51,385 nt of DNA, taken from NCBI GenBank assembly GCA_905214235.1, contig CAJMLF010000015.1, forward strand, positions 1 through 51,385. The letters are read 5' to 3'. Source of the stretch: an uncultured bacterium. GTDB lineage: Bacteria; Bacillota; Bacilli; Lactobacillales; Lactobacillaceae. Position numbers and translations under genes: made by a program. Position 1 is the stretch's first letter. Each line of letters starts with the position of its first letter. Shown piece by piece: positions 41,307 to 49,035 of the stretch. The notes below the pieces were generated by a model. It was not told where the DNA came from. It saw only the letters and a program-made list of their open reading frames with translations, and did not search any database.

Positions 41307-43724
41307 ATGAAAGTATCATACCAATGGCTTAAAGAATATTTAGACATTGACGTTGCTCCCCGCGACCTGGCAGAAAAGATCGCCCGGACTTCCGTTGACA
41401 TCAATGATGTTTACTCCCTGAGTGATGGCCTTAAGAAGATCGTGGTTGGTGAAGTAGAAACCTGCGAACCCCACCCAGACTCTGACCACCTTCATGTTTG
41501 CCAAGTTAACGTGGGTGAAGATGAACCAATTCAAATTGTCTGTGGTGCACCCAATGTTGCTGCCGGTGAGAAGGTAATTGTTGCCCTCCACGGTGCCCGG
41601 ATTGGCGACAACGTCAAGATTAAGCGGGGCAAGATCCGTGGTGTCCAATCTAACGGGATGCTGTGTGCCCTCCAGGAACTGGGCTTCAGCGATAAAATTG
41701 CGCCTAAGGATTATGACGAGGGAATTTACCTCCTGCCGGATGATGCCAAGCCTGGTGACAGTGTCTTCCCTTACCTTGGAATGGATGACACCATCATCGA
41801 TACTGACGTTACGCCTAACCGTGGTGATATGCTGAGTATCTACGGCAACGTTAATGATATCGCCGCCTTTTACGGCCTCAAACCCCACTTTAAGGAGCTG
41901 GCCATTAAGAAGGAGGGGGACGAAAAAACTGCGGACCTCGTTAAGGCCACCGTTAATGACGATAAAATTGCCCCAACCTATAAGCTGCGGATCATCAAGG
42001 GGGTCAAGATCGCTGATAGTCCCCTCTGGATGCAGATTAAGCTGTGGAATTCGGGAATTCGACCGGTTAACAACGTGGTTGACGTCACCAATTACATCCT
42101 GTTGAAGTATGGCCAACCACTACACAGTTACGACTATGATAAGCTGCCAGGTCACCAGTTTAGTGTGCGGCACGCTAATAAAAATGAGAAGTTCACAACC
42201 CTGGATGGGGACGAACAGACCCTGATTGAAAATGATATCGTGGTTACTGCCGATGACCAGCCAATTGCACTGGCCGGAACCATGGGTGGTGAAGGAACCG
42301 CCGTTGCCGATGACACTACAACGGTTGCCCTGGAAGCCGCTATTTTCGACCCAATCATGGTTAGAAAACAGGCCCGTCGTCTTGACCTCCACAGTGAATC
42401 TTCCATGCGTTTCGAACGGGGAATTAATCCGGCAACGGTTGAAACGGCCCTGAACGAAGCAGCTGAGCTAATTAGTGAACTGGCCGGTGGTGAAATTACC
42501 CAAGGAATCGTTACCGCCAGCGAAAAACCGGCCCAAGACAAGCAGATTACCCTTTCTTTGAGCAAGGTTAACCATGTCTTAGGGACTGACCTGAAGATGG
42601 CTGAAGTTACGGATATCTTCAAGCGGCTGGCCTTCCCGGCAACGGTATCTGGGGATGACCAAATTGTTGTGACCGTGCCGGCCCGGCGGTGGGACATCTT
42701 TGTTGCGGCTGACCTTTACGAAGAAATTGCCCGGATTTATGGTTATGACAACTTGCCAGCCACCCTGCCGGTTATGACACGGAACCATGGTGGCCTGACC
42801 GCCCGGCAAAAGTTTATCCGGGCCAGCCGTCACGACATGGAAGGCATGGGATTAGACCAGGCAATCAGTTACTCCCTCACAACGGTCGAAAAGGCTAAGC
42901 AGTTCCAAATTGACCCCGTCGACGAACCAATGAAGCTTGACTTCCCAATGAGCTCTGACCACGTTGCTACCCGGATGAGCATCATCAGTGGCCTTTTGAT
43001 TGACGTTGCCTACAACGTTGCCCGGAACGTCAATGATGTAGCCCTCTATGAAGAGGGACGGGTCTTCTTGCCAAAGGGTGGCGAACGCCCAGAGGAACAA
43101 GAACACCTGGCGGCCGCAATTACGGGGCACCTGCTGGCTAACTCTTGGCACCTTGATGACCAGCCGGTCGACTTCTTCCAAGTAAAGGGAATTGTGGAAC
43201 GTTACCTCCACAACCTGGGAATTGCTGGTGAAATTGCCTACGTTGCTGATGACCAGCGTCCTGAAATGCACCCCGGGCGGACGGCGGACATCTTGATTGA
43301 TGGCCAGCTGGTCGGTTTTGTGGGTCAGGTTCACCCAACGGTTGCAAAGGACTACAAGATTCCTGAGACCTACGTCTTCGAGCTCAACCTGGAAGACTTG
43401 ATTGCTGCTGATAAGGTGGCTAACGAATACCACCCAATCAGTAAGTACCCGGCAATCACCCGGGATATTGCCCTCTTGGTTGATAAGGACGTTACCAACG
43501 CGGACGTCTTGGCAGTCATTAAGAAACGGGGCGGCGCCTTCTTGAAGAATGTCCACCTCTTCGACGTATACAGTGGCCTCCACCTGCCAAAGGGGAAGAA
43601 GTCACTGGCCTACACCTTGACTTACCGAGATGTTCACAATACATTGACGGAAGATCAGGTTAACAAGGCCTTTGATAAGGTTACTAACGCCTTAGTTGAT
43701 GACCTTGGTGCTGAAATTCGTTAA
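41307..43724 (+). CDS. pheT: Phenylalanine--tRNA ligase beta subunit
   Basis: 805 residues. The N-terminal OB-fold tRNA-binding domain (PHPDSDHLHVCQVNVG; IVCGAPNVAAGEKVIVA) is followed by the B3/B4 editing region, the B5 domain and a C-terminal ferredoxin-like anticodon-binding domain (YPAITRDIALLVDKDV). Full length for the family. It forms an operon with pheS under T-box control. Confidence 0.97.
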   Translation: MKVSYQWLKEYLDIDVAPRDLAEKIARTSVDINDVYSLSDGLKKIVVGEVETCEPHPDSDHLHVCQVNVGEDEPIQIVCGAPNVAAGEKVIVALHGARIGDNVKIKRGKIRGVQSNGMLCALQELGFSDKIAPKDYDEGIYLLPDDAKPGDSVFPYLGMDDTIIDTDVTPNRGDMLSIYGNVNDIAAFYGLKPHFKELAIKKEGDEKTADLVKATVNDDKIAPTYKLRIIKGVKIADSPLWMQIKLWNSGIRPVNNVVDVTNYILLKYGQPLHSYDYDKLPGHQFSVRHANKNEKFTTLDGDEQTLIENDIVVTADDQPIALAGTMGGEGTAVADDTTTVALEAAIFDPIMVRKQARRLDLHSESSMRFERGINPATVETALNEAAELISELAGGEITQGIVTASEKPAQDKQITLSLSKVNHVLGTDLKMAEVTDIFKRLAFPATVSGDDQIVVTVPARRWDIFVAADLYEEIARIYGYDNLPATLPVMTRNHGGLTARQKFIRASRHDMEGMGLDQAISYSLTTVEKAKQFQIDPVDEPMKLDFPMSSDHVATRMSIISGLLIDVAYNVARNVNDVALYEEGRVFLPKGGERPEEQEHLAAAITGHLLANSWHLDDQPVDFFQVKGIVERYLHNLGIAGEIAYVADDQRPEMHPGRTADILIDGQLVGFVGQVHPTVAKDYKIPETYVFELNLEDLIAADKVANEYHPISKYPAITRDIALLVDKDVTNADVLAVIKKRGGAFLKNVHLFDVYSGLHLPKGKKSLAYTLTYRDVHNTLTEDQVNKAFDKVTNALVDDLGAEIR

Positions 43725-43763
43725 TAGCAAATAAAAGAGAAGAAGCCGGTAAAAAAGCATCGG

Positions 43764-43851
43764 AGCGCGCCTTTGGCTAGTATAGGACAATCGATGGCAC
43801 GGAACGAGCCAATGGTCCTCCATAACTAGACACGAGGGGCGCGCTTTTTTT
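43764..43851 (+). terminator. Long rod-like terminator or structured RNA after pheT
   Basis: AGCGCGCC (43764-43771) pairs with GGCGCGCT (43838-43845), ending in a T7 tract. Inside, CTAGT (43777-43781) pairs with ACTAG (43825-43829) and AGGAC (43784-43788) with GTCCT (43815-43819). A terminal TGGC/GCCA hairpin closes it (43795-43798 with 43808-43811). At about 88 bases it is much longer than the other terminators in this window. It ends the pheST transcript and may also be a stable small RNA. Confidence 0.75.
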
Positions 43852-43863
43852 CCGCAATTACTA

Positions 43864-43869
43864 TATAAT
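43864..43869 (+). promoter_or_regulatory. -10 box for the MltG-like gene
   Basis: TATAAT at 43864-43869, 13 bases after the preceding terminator. The -35 position falls in the T tract and is poor. Confidence 0.4.
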
Positions 43870-43899
43870 ATTTGAAAAACAAGGACTGGTGGGGACCAA

Positions 43900-44250
43900 A
43901 TGCAAGAAGATAAACTAAGACGACAAAACCGCCTTGTCCTGGTCCTCTTGGCCTTACTAGTGGTGGTCGGCCTGGGGATTCACCAGTATTTCAACTATGC
44001 ACTGACCCCGGTTAACCGCTCCAGTATGGCTCGCGTGACGGTGACGATTCCGCAAGGTGCTACTGATGACCAGGTTGCCGCGATCCTGAAGAAACACGGC
44101 TTAATCCGGAGTAGGTATGTCTTCAGCTACTACCTGCAAACACACAAGACGAGCGGTGTGAAGGCTGGACACTTCACCTTACGGCAGTCGTCTTCCGTGC
44201 CCCAGATTGCCAGTCGTCTCCAGGAGAACCAAGCGGCTAAGCGCCACTAG
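43900..44250 (+). CDS. MltG N-terminal-like membrane protein, catalytic domain absent
   Basis: 116 residues with one membrane segment (about 13-32, VLVLLALLVVVGLGIHQYF), followed by a region matching the LysM-like subdomain of the endolytic transglycosylase MltG (VTIPQGATDDQVAAILKKHG; GVKAGHFTLRQ). Full-length MltG has about 350 residues and a catalytic YceG domain with a key Glu, none of which is present. The reading frame stops and udk begins 73 bases later, so no remnant remains. It occupies the place that in related lactobacilli I recall holding mltG. It may be a truncated gene or a specialised MltG-N protein. Confidence 0.7.
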   Translation: MQEDKLRRQNRLVLVLLALLVVVGLGIHQYFNYALTPVNRSSMARVTVTIPQGATDDQVAAILKKHGLIRSRYVFSYYLQTHKTSGVKAGHFTLRQSSSVPQIASRLQENQAAKRH

Positions 44251-44254
44251 TCGG

Positions 44255-44283
44255 TTGATGAGGGCCCAATTGTGCTGTATACT
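44255..44283 (+). promoter_or_regulatory. Promoter of udk
   Basis: TTGATG at 44255-44260 and TATACT at 44278-44283 with a 17-base spacer. Confidence 0.6.
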
Positions 44284-44323
44284 ATTTCAGATTAAATTTT
44301 TTAAGAGGGGTAAAAACAGTTAA

Positions 44324-44974
44324 ATGAATTCTCAAGTTAAAACGCGCCCAATCATTATTGGGGTAACTGGTGGTTCGGGTAGTGGTAAGACTACCGTTAG
44401 CCGGGCAATCTACAACGAACTGAAGGGTAAAGACATCCAAATCATTACCCAGGATACCTACTACAACGACCAGGCAAACATGACGATGGCAGAGCGGAAA
44501 AAGGTCAACTACGACCACCCGCTGGCCTTTGACACCGACCTGTTGATTGAACAGTTGGCCGCCCTGCGTAACAACCAGGCCATCGAGATGCCGGTTTACG
44601 ATTACAAGAAGTATACCCGGACGAACAAGACCGTTCACGTTGAGCCTACCGAGATAATCATCTTAGAGGGGATCTTGATCCTCGATGATGAACGACTTCG
44701 TGACCTGATGGATATTAAGGTTTACGTTGATACAGATGACGATATTCGCCTGATTCGCCGGATTAAGCGGGACATGAACGAACGGGGCCGGTCGCTGGAT
44801 TCAGTCATTAACCAGTACCTGGCAACGGTCAAGCCGATGTTCCACCAGTTTATTGAACCAACGAAGCGGTACGCTGACTTGATTGTGCCCGAAGGTGGGG
44901 AAAACCACGTGGCCATTGACCTGTTGACCACCAAGGTCCGGGATATTCTGGTTAAGCGTGGTCACACCCTATAA
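44324..44974 (+). CDS. udk: Uridine kinase
   Basis: 216 residues. Phosphorylates uridine and cytidine in pyrimidine salvage. The P-loop is GGSGSGKTT (14-22), with QDTYYNDQ and the conserved NYDHPLAFD after it, and IILEGILIL. Start ATG at 44324; the AAGAGGGG site is 13 bases away, rather far, but no alternative in-frame start is better placed. greA follows with its own promoter. Confidence 0.95.
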   Translation: MNSQVKTRPIIIGVTGGSGSGKTTVSRAIYNELKGKDIQIITQDTYYNDQANMTMAERKKVNYDHPLAFDTDLLIEQLAALRNNQAIEMPVYDYKKYTRTNKTVHVEPTEIIILEGILILDDERLRDLMDIKVYVDTDDDIRLIRRIKRDMNERGRSLDSVINQYLATVKPMFHQFIEPTKRYADLIVPEGGENHVAIDLLTTKVRDILVKRGHTL

Positions 44975-44979
44975 ATCTG

Positions 44980-45008
44980 TTTACAAGCTTGGCAATAAAT
45001 GGTAATGT
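44980..45008 (+). promoter_or_regulatory. Promoter of greA with a palindrome on the -10 box
   Basis: TTTACA at 44980-44985 and TAATGT at 45003-45008 with a 17-base spacer. TGGTAATGTTACCA is a perfect inverted repeat that covers the -10 box. Confidence 0.55.
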
Positions 45009-45041
45009 TACCACTGAATTATTTTAGAGGAGTGTATTGTT

Positions 45042-45518
45042 ATGGCTGAAGAAAAAACGTTTCCAATGACCCTGGAAGGGAAAAAGAAACTGGAAGATGA
45101 ACTCGAAGAATACAAAATGAAGCGCCGTCCCGAAGTTATCAAGCGCATTAAGATTGCCCGTAGCTACGGTGACCTGTCCGAAAACTCAGAATACGAATCA
45201 GCAAAGGACGAACAGGCAATGGTTGAAAGCCGGATTGCCCAAATCGAAAACATGCTGCAGTATGCAGAAATCATCGACAACGAAGATGTTGACAAGGATG
45301 AAGTTTCCATGGGTCGGGAAGTGACCTTTAAGGAGCTGCCGGACGAAGAACCTGAAACCTACACCATCGTTGGTGAATCAGAATCTGACCCCTTGAACGG
45401 CAAGATTTCTAACGAATCACCAATGGCCAAGGGTCTCTTGGGCCACAAGGTCGGCGAAGAAGTCGAAATTGAAATTCCAAGTGGCACGATGAAGGTCAAG
45501 ATCTTGGAAGTTAAGTAA
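45042..45518 (+). CDS. greA: Transcription elongation factor GreA
   Basis: 158 residues. Rescues backtracked RNA polymerase by stimulating transcript cleavage. The N-terminal coiled coil carries the acidic tip ([20 protein letters not shown]) and the C-terminal FKBP-like domain ends [22 protein letters not shown], shortened here. GAGGAGTG upstream. Monocistronic with a terminator. Confidence 0.97.
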   Translation: MAEEKTFPMTLEGKKKLEDELEEYKMKRRPEVIKRIKIARSYGDLSENSEYESAKDEQAMVESRIAQIENMLQYAEIIDNEDVDKDEVSMGREVTFKELPDEEPETYTIVGESESDPLNGKISNESPMAKGLLGHKVGEEVEIEIPSGTMKVKILEVK

Positions 45519-45524
45519 TTAATG

Positions 45525-45566
45525 AAGGTCGCTAGCGTTTGTTTTCAAATGCTAGCGGCCTTTTCT
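45525..45566 (+). terminator. Terminator after greA
   Basis: A 16-base stem: AAGGTCGCTAGCGTTT (45525-45540) with AAATGCTAGCGGCCTT (45547-45562), then TTTTC. Confidence 0.9.
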
Positions 45567-45617
45567 TGTTGCTGCTCTTTCAAGATTAATACAATACCTT
45601 GATTTTCCCTTACATTT

Positions 45618-45682
45618 AGGCAAAAGGATTGGGATTTTGCCTTAAACATGGTAAGGTTAATGGTATGAAAGTGCTACCATTA
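45618..45682 (+). promoter_or_regulatory. Two 8-bp dyads upstream of the HesB-like gene
   Basis: AGGCAAAA (45618-45625) with TTTTGCCT (45635-45642), and TAATGGTA (45658-45665) with TACCATTA (45675-45682). The second covers a possible extended -10 (TGGTATGAA). They look like operator sites. Confidence 0.45.
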
Positions 45683-45709
45683 GTGATGGCATAATAAGGG
45701 GATGTTTAC

Positions 45710-46090
45710 ATGAAATTAATTATTACGGATGAAGCGAGCAAGTGGTTCAAGAACGAACTAGGATTGCAGGACGGCAACGGGATCAAGTTCTACGGGAAGG
45801 TCTATGGCTTTACGGAAGTTCACCACGGCTTTTCACCGGCCTTCAATCGTGAGGACAAGCCAATTGAGCCTATCCTTGAGGAAGTAAAGGATGGCATCAA
45901 CTACCACATTGACGGCCTGGATGAGTGGTTCTTTAAGGGCCTGGTCACCACGGTTGACTATAATGCAAAGACTGATGGTCCGGTCTTCCACTTTAAACAC
46001 GAAAATAATGAGGACCAGCCCGACGTTGCGGGGATTAGTAAGGAAGATGAGGAACACCCGGACGCTTCCACCGGTGCATCGCAACATTAG
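45710..46090 (+). CDS. HesB/IscA-fold protein without cysteines
   Basis: 126 residues with a HesB/YadR/YneR-type fold (start LIITDEASKWFKNELGL; VTTVDYNAKTDGPVFHF). IscA-type scaffold proteins use three Cys to hold iron or a Fe-S cluster, but this protein has no Cys at all. Its C-terminus is an acidic and Asp/His/Ser-rich tail. It therefore is unlikely to be a classical Fe-S scaffold. Start ATG with TAAGGGGATG. It stands alone between terminators and behind two dyads. Confidence 0.8.
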   Translation: MKLIITDEASKWFKNELGLQDGNGIKFYGKVYGFTEVHHGFSPAFNREDKPIEPILEEVKDGINYHIDGLDEWFFKGLVTTVDYNAKTDGPVFHFKHENNEDQPDVAGISKEDEEHPDASTGASQH

Positions 46091-46144
46091 GAATCTAAAA
46101 TAACCTAAAAATAGTTCGAAGTGAATCAAGTATTTAGAAAGCAT

Positions 46145-46191
46145 AAAGGGGACTCTAGTGGTCGGAAAATCCGAACGCTAGAGTCCCCTTT
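46145..46191 (+). terminator. Bidirectional terminator between the HesB-like gene and yfhO
   Basis: AAAGGGGACTCTAGTG (46145-46160) pairs with CGCTAGAGTCCCCTTT (46176-46191), with an inner TCGGA/TCCGA stem. It lies between convergent genes. Confidence 0.9.
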
Positions 46192-46211
46192 GTGTATGGT
46201 ATTGTAGTATT

Positions 46212-48812
46212 TTAACGTGTGGTGTACTGTTGGCGCTTAACAATAATGATGGTTCCGGTTAGGCAGACGAGGCTGATGAGCGCCCCGGCAAGCAGGTATG
46301 GTGGCCGGTAGAATATCGTTACCTGGTGGTGGCCCGGTGACATCGGCACAGCCATGAAGGTACCGAGGACGGTCCTGCTCGTTGTTGGTTGACCATCAAC
46401 GAGCACATGCCAACCCTTGGCTGCCGGAATCGTGGTCATCAGGACGCTTTGACCGCGATGGATGTTGACGGTCCCACTAATTCTAACATTTGAGAAGTGG
46501 CTGATCTTCAACGGTGACTGCTTAAGCGTCTTCAGACTAGCGTTAAACGGCCGCTGGTTTAGCCGGTAGACACTGACGTTTTGTAACCAGGCAGCTTGGT
46601 GCTTGAGACGCATGGTGATCGTAACCGGCTTGCCCTTCTGGTGGTGGGCGAGGTTAATAACGATGGTATCCCGGTAATTCTTTGTCTGGGCAAAGGCCTT
46701 CCGGTTAACACTCAGCCGGATGTCGTCAGCTGCCTCGGGCCCCACGGTCAGGTAGTAAGAATCATTGGTTGGTGGGTTAAAGGTCAGCTTGATGGCCGCC
46801 GGTTTCAAGAAGTCCTTGCGGCGGAATGTTGTGCCCGTAATCTGCCTTGCTGACTGAACGTTTTCAAAGCGGACCGCGGTAAAATTCTGGACAGCAAAGA
46901 GGGAGTGGTTGATTGGCCGCCCCGCCAATGCCTGCATGATTTGGGACTGGTAATTGACCGGGTCCAGGGTCGTGTGAGCGAGACTAAGGATCTCGTTGCT
47001 GGCCCCAAAGGCAATTGGCAGACTATTCGGGTTACGTTGGATCCTAACCTTACTGGTAGAAGCACTCGTTGCCAGTCCGTTCCAGTCTGGCCGGTAGCCA
47101 GAGCGTGGCATCAATGGGGTTGACGGGTCCTTCTTGGTCATCGTGTATTTAAAGCCCAGCAGTGCATCGGTGACCTGGGTCCCGTTGGAGTAAGTGACGA
47201 AGCCGTCGCCGGCGGGTTGACCGATTGCTCCCATAAAGTCCGGGAGGGCCGGTTCTAGGGTAGAACCAAAGTGGTCACCCGAGTTGAAGTCGGCCTGGAA
47301 GGGGTCGTCCTTGGTCCGGGTGAAAGTTTTAGCCACCCGGAAAAGGCCCTGGTCGTGCTGCCTAATTTTCTGGCTGGCCTGGTCAAGCTGGTTAGTGTAG
47401 GTTGCAAACTCTTTTTGGGAGACGTAGGCAATGTTGTTCAGGCTAGTAAAGGCGGCGGTGGCAACATCGCAACAGGCTAGGCAGATCAAAAGAAGGTCAT
47501 ACAATCCCGGAGTGTTTCGCCGGTTCAAAAGGAGGTAGACCAGGCTGATTCCAGCAAAGCTAATCCCGATGATCCGTTGGTCGGTACTGATGTATGACAG
47601 CTTAAGGGTCCCGGTGTAGGCAAAGATGGCAACGGTAAGCACCGAGAGGCATAGGACCTGCCACGGGGCCGGCCGGTAGTCAACCTGGAGGGTGCGGGCT
47701 GCTAGTAAGATGCACCAGCAGCAGAAGACAAAGGAGAAGCGGTAGGGGTACCAGACCGGAAACTGCCCAGCATGCCAGAGAAGGTCTAATGGTTCGTAGC
47801 AAAATGACAGGAGGAAGAAGATGGTCACACCCGCGGCGACAATCCGCTGGGTCCACTTGACGCGGGTATTAAAGAAGTAAAGGGCAAAACCGAGGATCAT
47901 GATCATACCGATGTAGATGTTGGGCTGCCCCTTCGGCATCTGGTCGAAGTTGAAGGAACCCGGAACGAGTTTTGCCAGCATCTTCAACGGGAAGTACTCA
48001 AACCGGCTCCTGATTACGTTCTCAGTATAGGTGCCCTTACTTTGACTGAGGGCAAAGATTGTCGGCAGCAATACGACCGCGGCAATCCCGGCCGCAAGTA
48101 GTGAGGACCAGGCATAGCGGAGGAAGGCCATTCCCCGGGTCTTCCAACTGTCCAGGACCGGGAGTTGCCAGATGATAATCAAGAGGGTGAACAGGCAGAC
48201 CATCCAGGCCATGTAATAGTTGTCGACCATCATTACCGCCAACCAGGCAATGTAGGTGCCGACCTGCCCTTGGTGGATTAGTTTAAACAACCCCCAGATA
48301 ATCAGGGGAAGGATCACCAAGACATCCAACCAGATCATGTTTAACTGGTTGGCAATCATCCAGCCGTTTAGTGCATAAGCAGTGCTAAATGCCCAGATCC
48401 GTGGGCCACGTTGCCAGCCAGTCTTGTCAATCAACCAGGCAAAGGAAAGCCCCGCCAAACCGTAACGGAGAAGGAGGATGACCATTATCCCGCTGGTCAA
48501 AAATTTACCGGGAAACGCCAGTAAAATCAGGTTGAGGGGACTGAAAAGGTAGTAGGCGTTGGTCGCCCACATTTCACCGCCCAGGCCCTTGCTAAACGAA
48601 TAGATTAAAGAGGACGGGTGGTGGAGAAAACTATTACGAAAGTAGGAAAAGAAGTCGATATACTGTTGCCCCAGGTCGACAGTTAAGAGACTGCTACCAC
48701 CAAAGGGTGCCATTTGGCGGTAGGCAAAGTAACTACCCATGATCAAAACGGGCAGTAGGAAGCTTCCCCACAGAACGATGGATCGTTTACTTATCTTTGA
48801 CGTTTGTAACAC
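46212..48812 (-). CDS. yfhO: YfhO family membrane glycosyltransferase-like protein
   Basis: 866 residues, a length typical of YfhO. The N-terminal two thirds contain about 12 membrane segments; an extracytoplasmic domain follows, and a last membrane segment lies near the C-terminus (LLAGALISLVCLTGTIII). In Bacillus and Listeria, YfhO-type GT-C proteins transfer sugars to lipoteichoic acid, together with CsbB and GtcA; those partners are not in this window. GTG start at 48812 with AAAAGGGGA. Monocistronic. Confidence 0.85.
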   Translation of the reverse strand: MLQTSKISKRSIVLWGSFLLPVLIMGSYFAYRQMAPFGGSSLLTVDLGQQYIDFFSYFRNSFLHHPSSLIYSFSKGLGGEMWATNAYYLFSPLNLILLAFPGKFLTSGIMVILLLRYGLAGLSFAWLIDKTGWQRGPRIWAFSTAYALNGWMIANQLNMIWLDVLVILPLIIWGLFKLIHQGQVGTYIAWLAVMMVDNYYMAWMVCLFTLLIIIWQLPVLDSWKTRGMAFLRYAWSSLLAAGIAAVVLLPTIFALSQSKGTYTENVIRSRFEYFPLKMLAKLVPGSFNFDQMPKGQPNIYIGMIMILGFALYFFNTRVKWTQRIVAAGVTIFFLLSFCYEPLDLLWHAGQFPVWYPYRFSFVFCCWCILLAARTLQVDYRPAPWQVLCLSVLTVAIFAYTGTLKLSYISTDQRIIGISFAGISLVYLLLNRRNTPGLYDLLLICLACCDVATAAFTSLNNIAYVSQKEFATYTNQLDQASQKIRQHDQGLFRVAKTFTRTKDDPFQADFNSGDHFGSTLEPALPDFMGAIGQPAGDGFVTYSNGTQVTDALLGFKYTMTKKDPSTPLMPRSGYRPDWNGLATSASTSKVRIQRNPNSLPIAFGASNEILSLAHTTLDPVNYQSQIMQALAGRPINHSLFAVQNFTAVRFENVQSARQITGTTFRRKDFLKPAAIKLTFNPPTNDSYYLTVGPEAADDIRLSVNRKAFAQTKNYRDTIVINLAHHQKGKPVTITMRLKHQAAWLQNVSVYRLNQRPFNASLKTLKQSPLKISHFSNVRISGTVNIHRGQSVLMTTIPAAKGWHVLVDGQPTTSRTVLGTFMAVPMSPGHHQVTIFYRPPYLLAGALISLVCLTGTIIIVKRQQYTTR

Positions 48813-48852
48813 AACAAATTCCCCTTTTAGTCATTTTTTACACGTAGGTCAC

Positions 48853-48858
48853 ATTATA
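48853..48858 (-). promoter_or_regulatory. -10 box of yfhO (minus strand)
   Basis: TATAAT on the minus strand, about 40 bases upstream of the GTG start; the -35 is poor. Confidence 0.4.
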
Positions 48859-48920
48859 TAACGAAAAATGTGTTTAAATATCGACGGAAGTTAAATTTAG
48901 GTAAATCTGAAGGGAAGTAG

Positions 48921-48949
48921 TTCAAATTTTACCGAATAAAGAGTATTAT
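48921..48949 (+). promoter_or_regulatory. Possible promoter of the class B PBP gene
   Basis: TTCAAA at 48921-48926 and TATTAT at 48944-48949 with a 17-base spacer. Confidence 0.4.
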
Positions 48950-49035
48950 TCTTGTGTTAGTAGTGGCGTTTGCCTGCGCAAAATAACAAAATTTGTTAAA
49001 ATAGTATTCACTACAATGAAGGAGAATTTGATCCG

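Noticed and set aside
41340..42116. 258-residue open frame opposite pheT
   Set aside because: Shadow of pheT; composition and lack of start signals argue against a gene. The same holds for the frame at 42852-43583.
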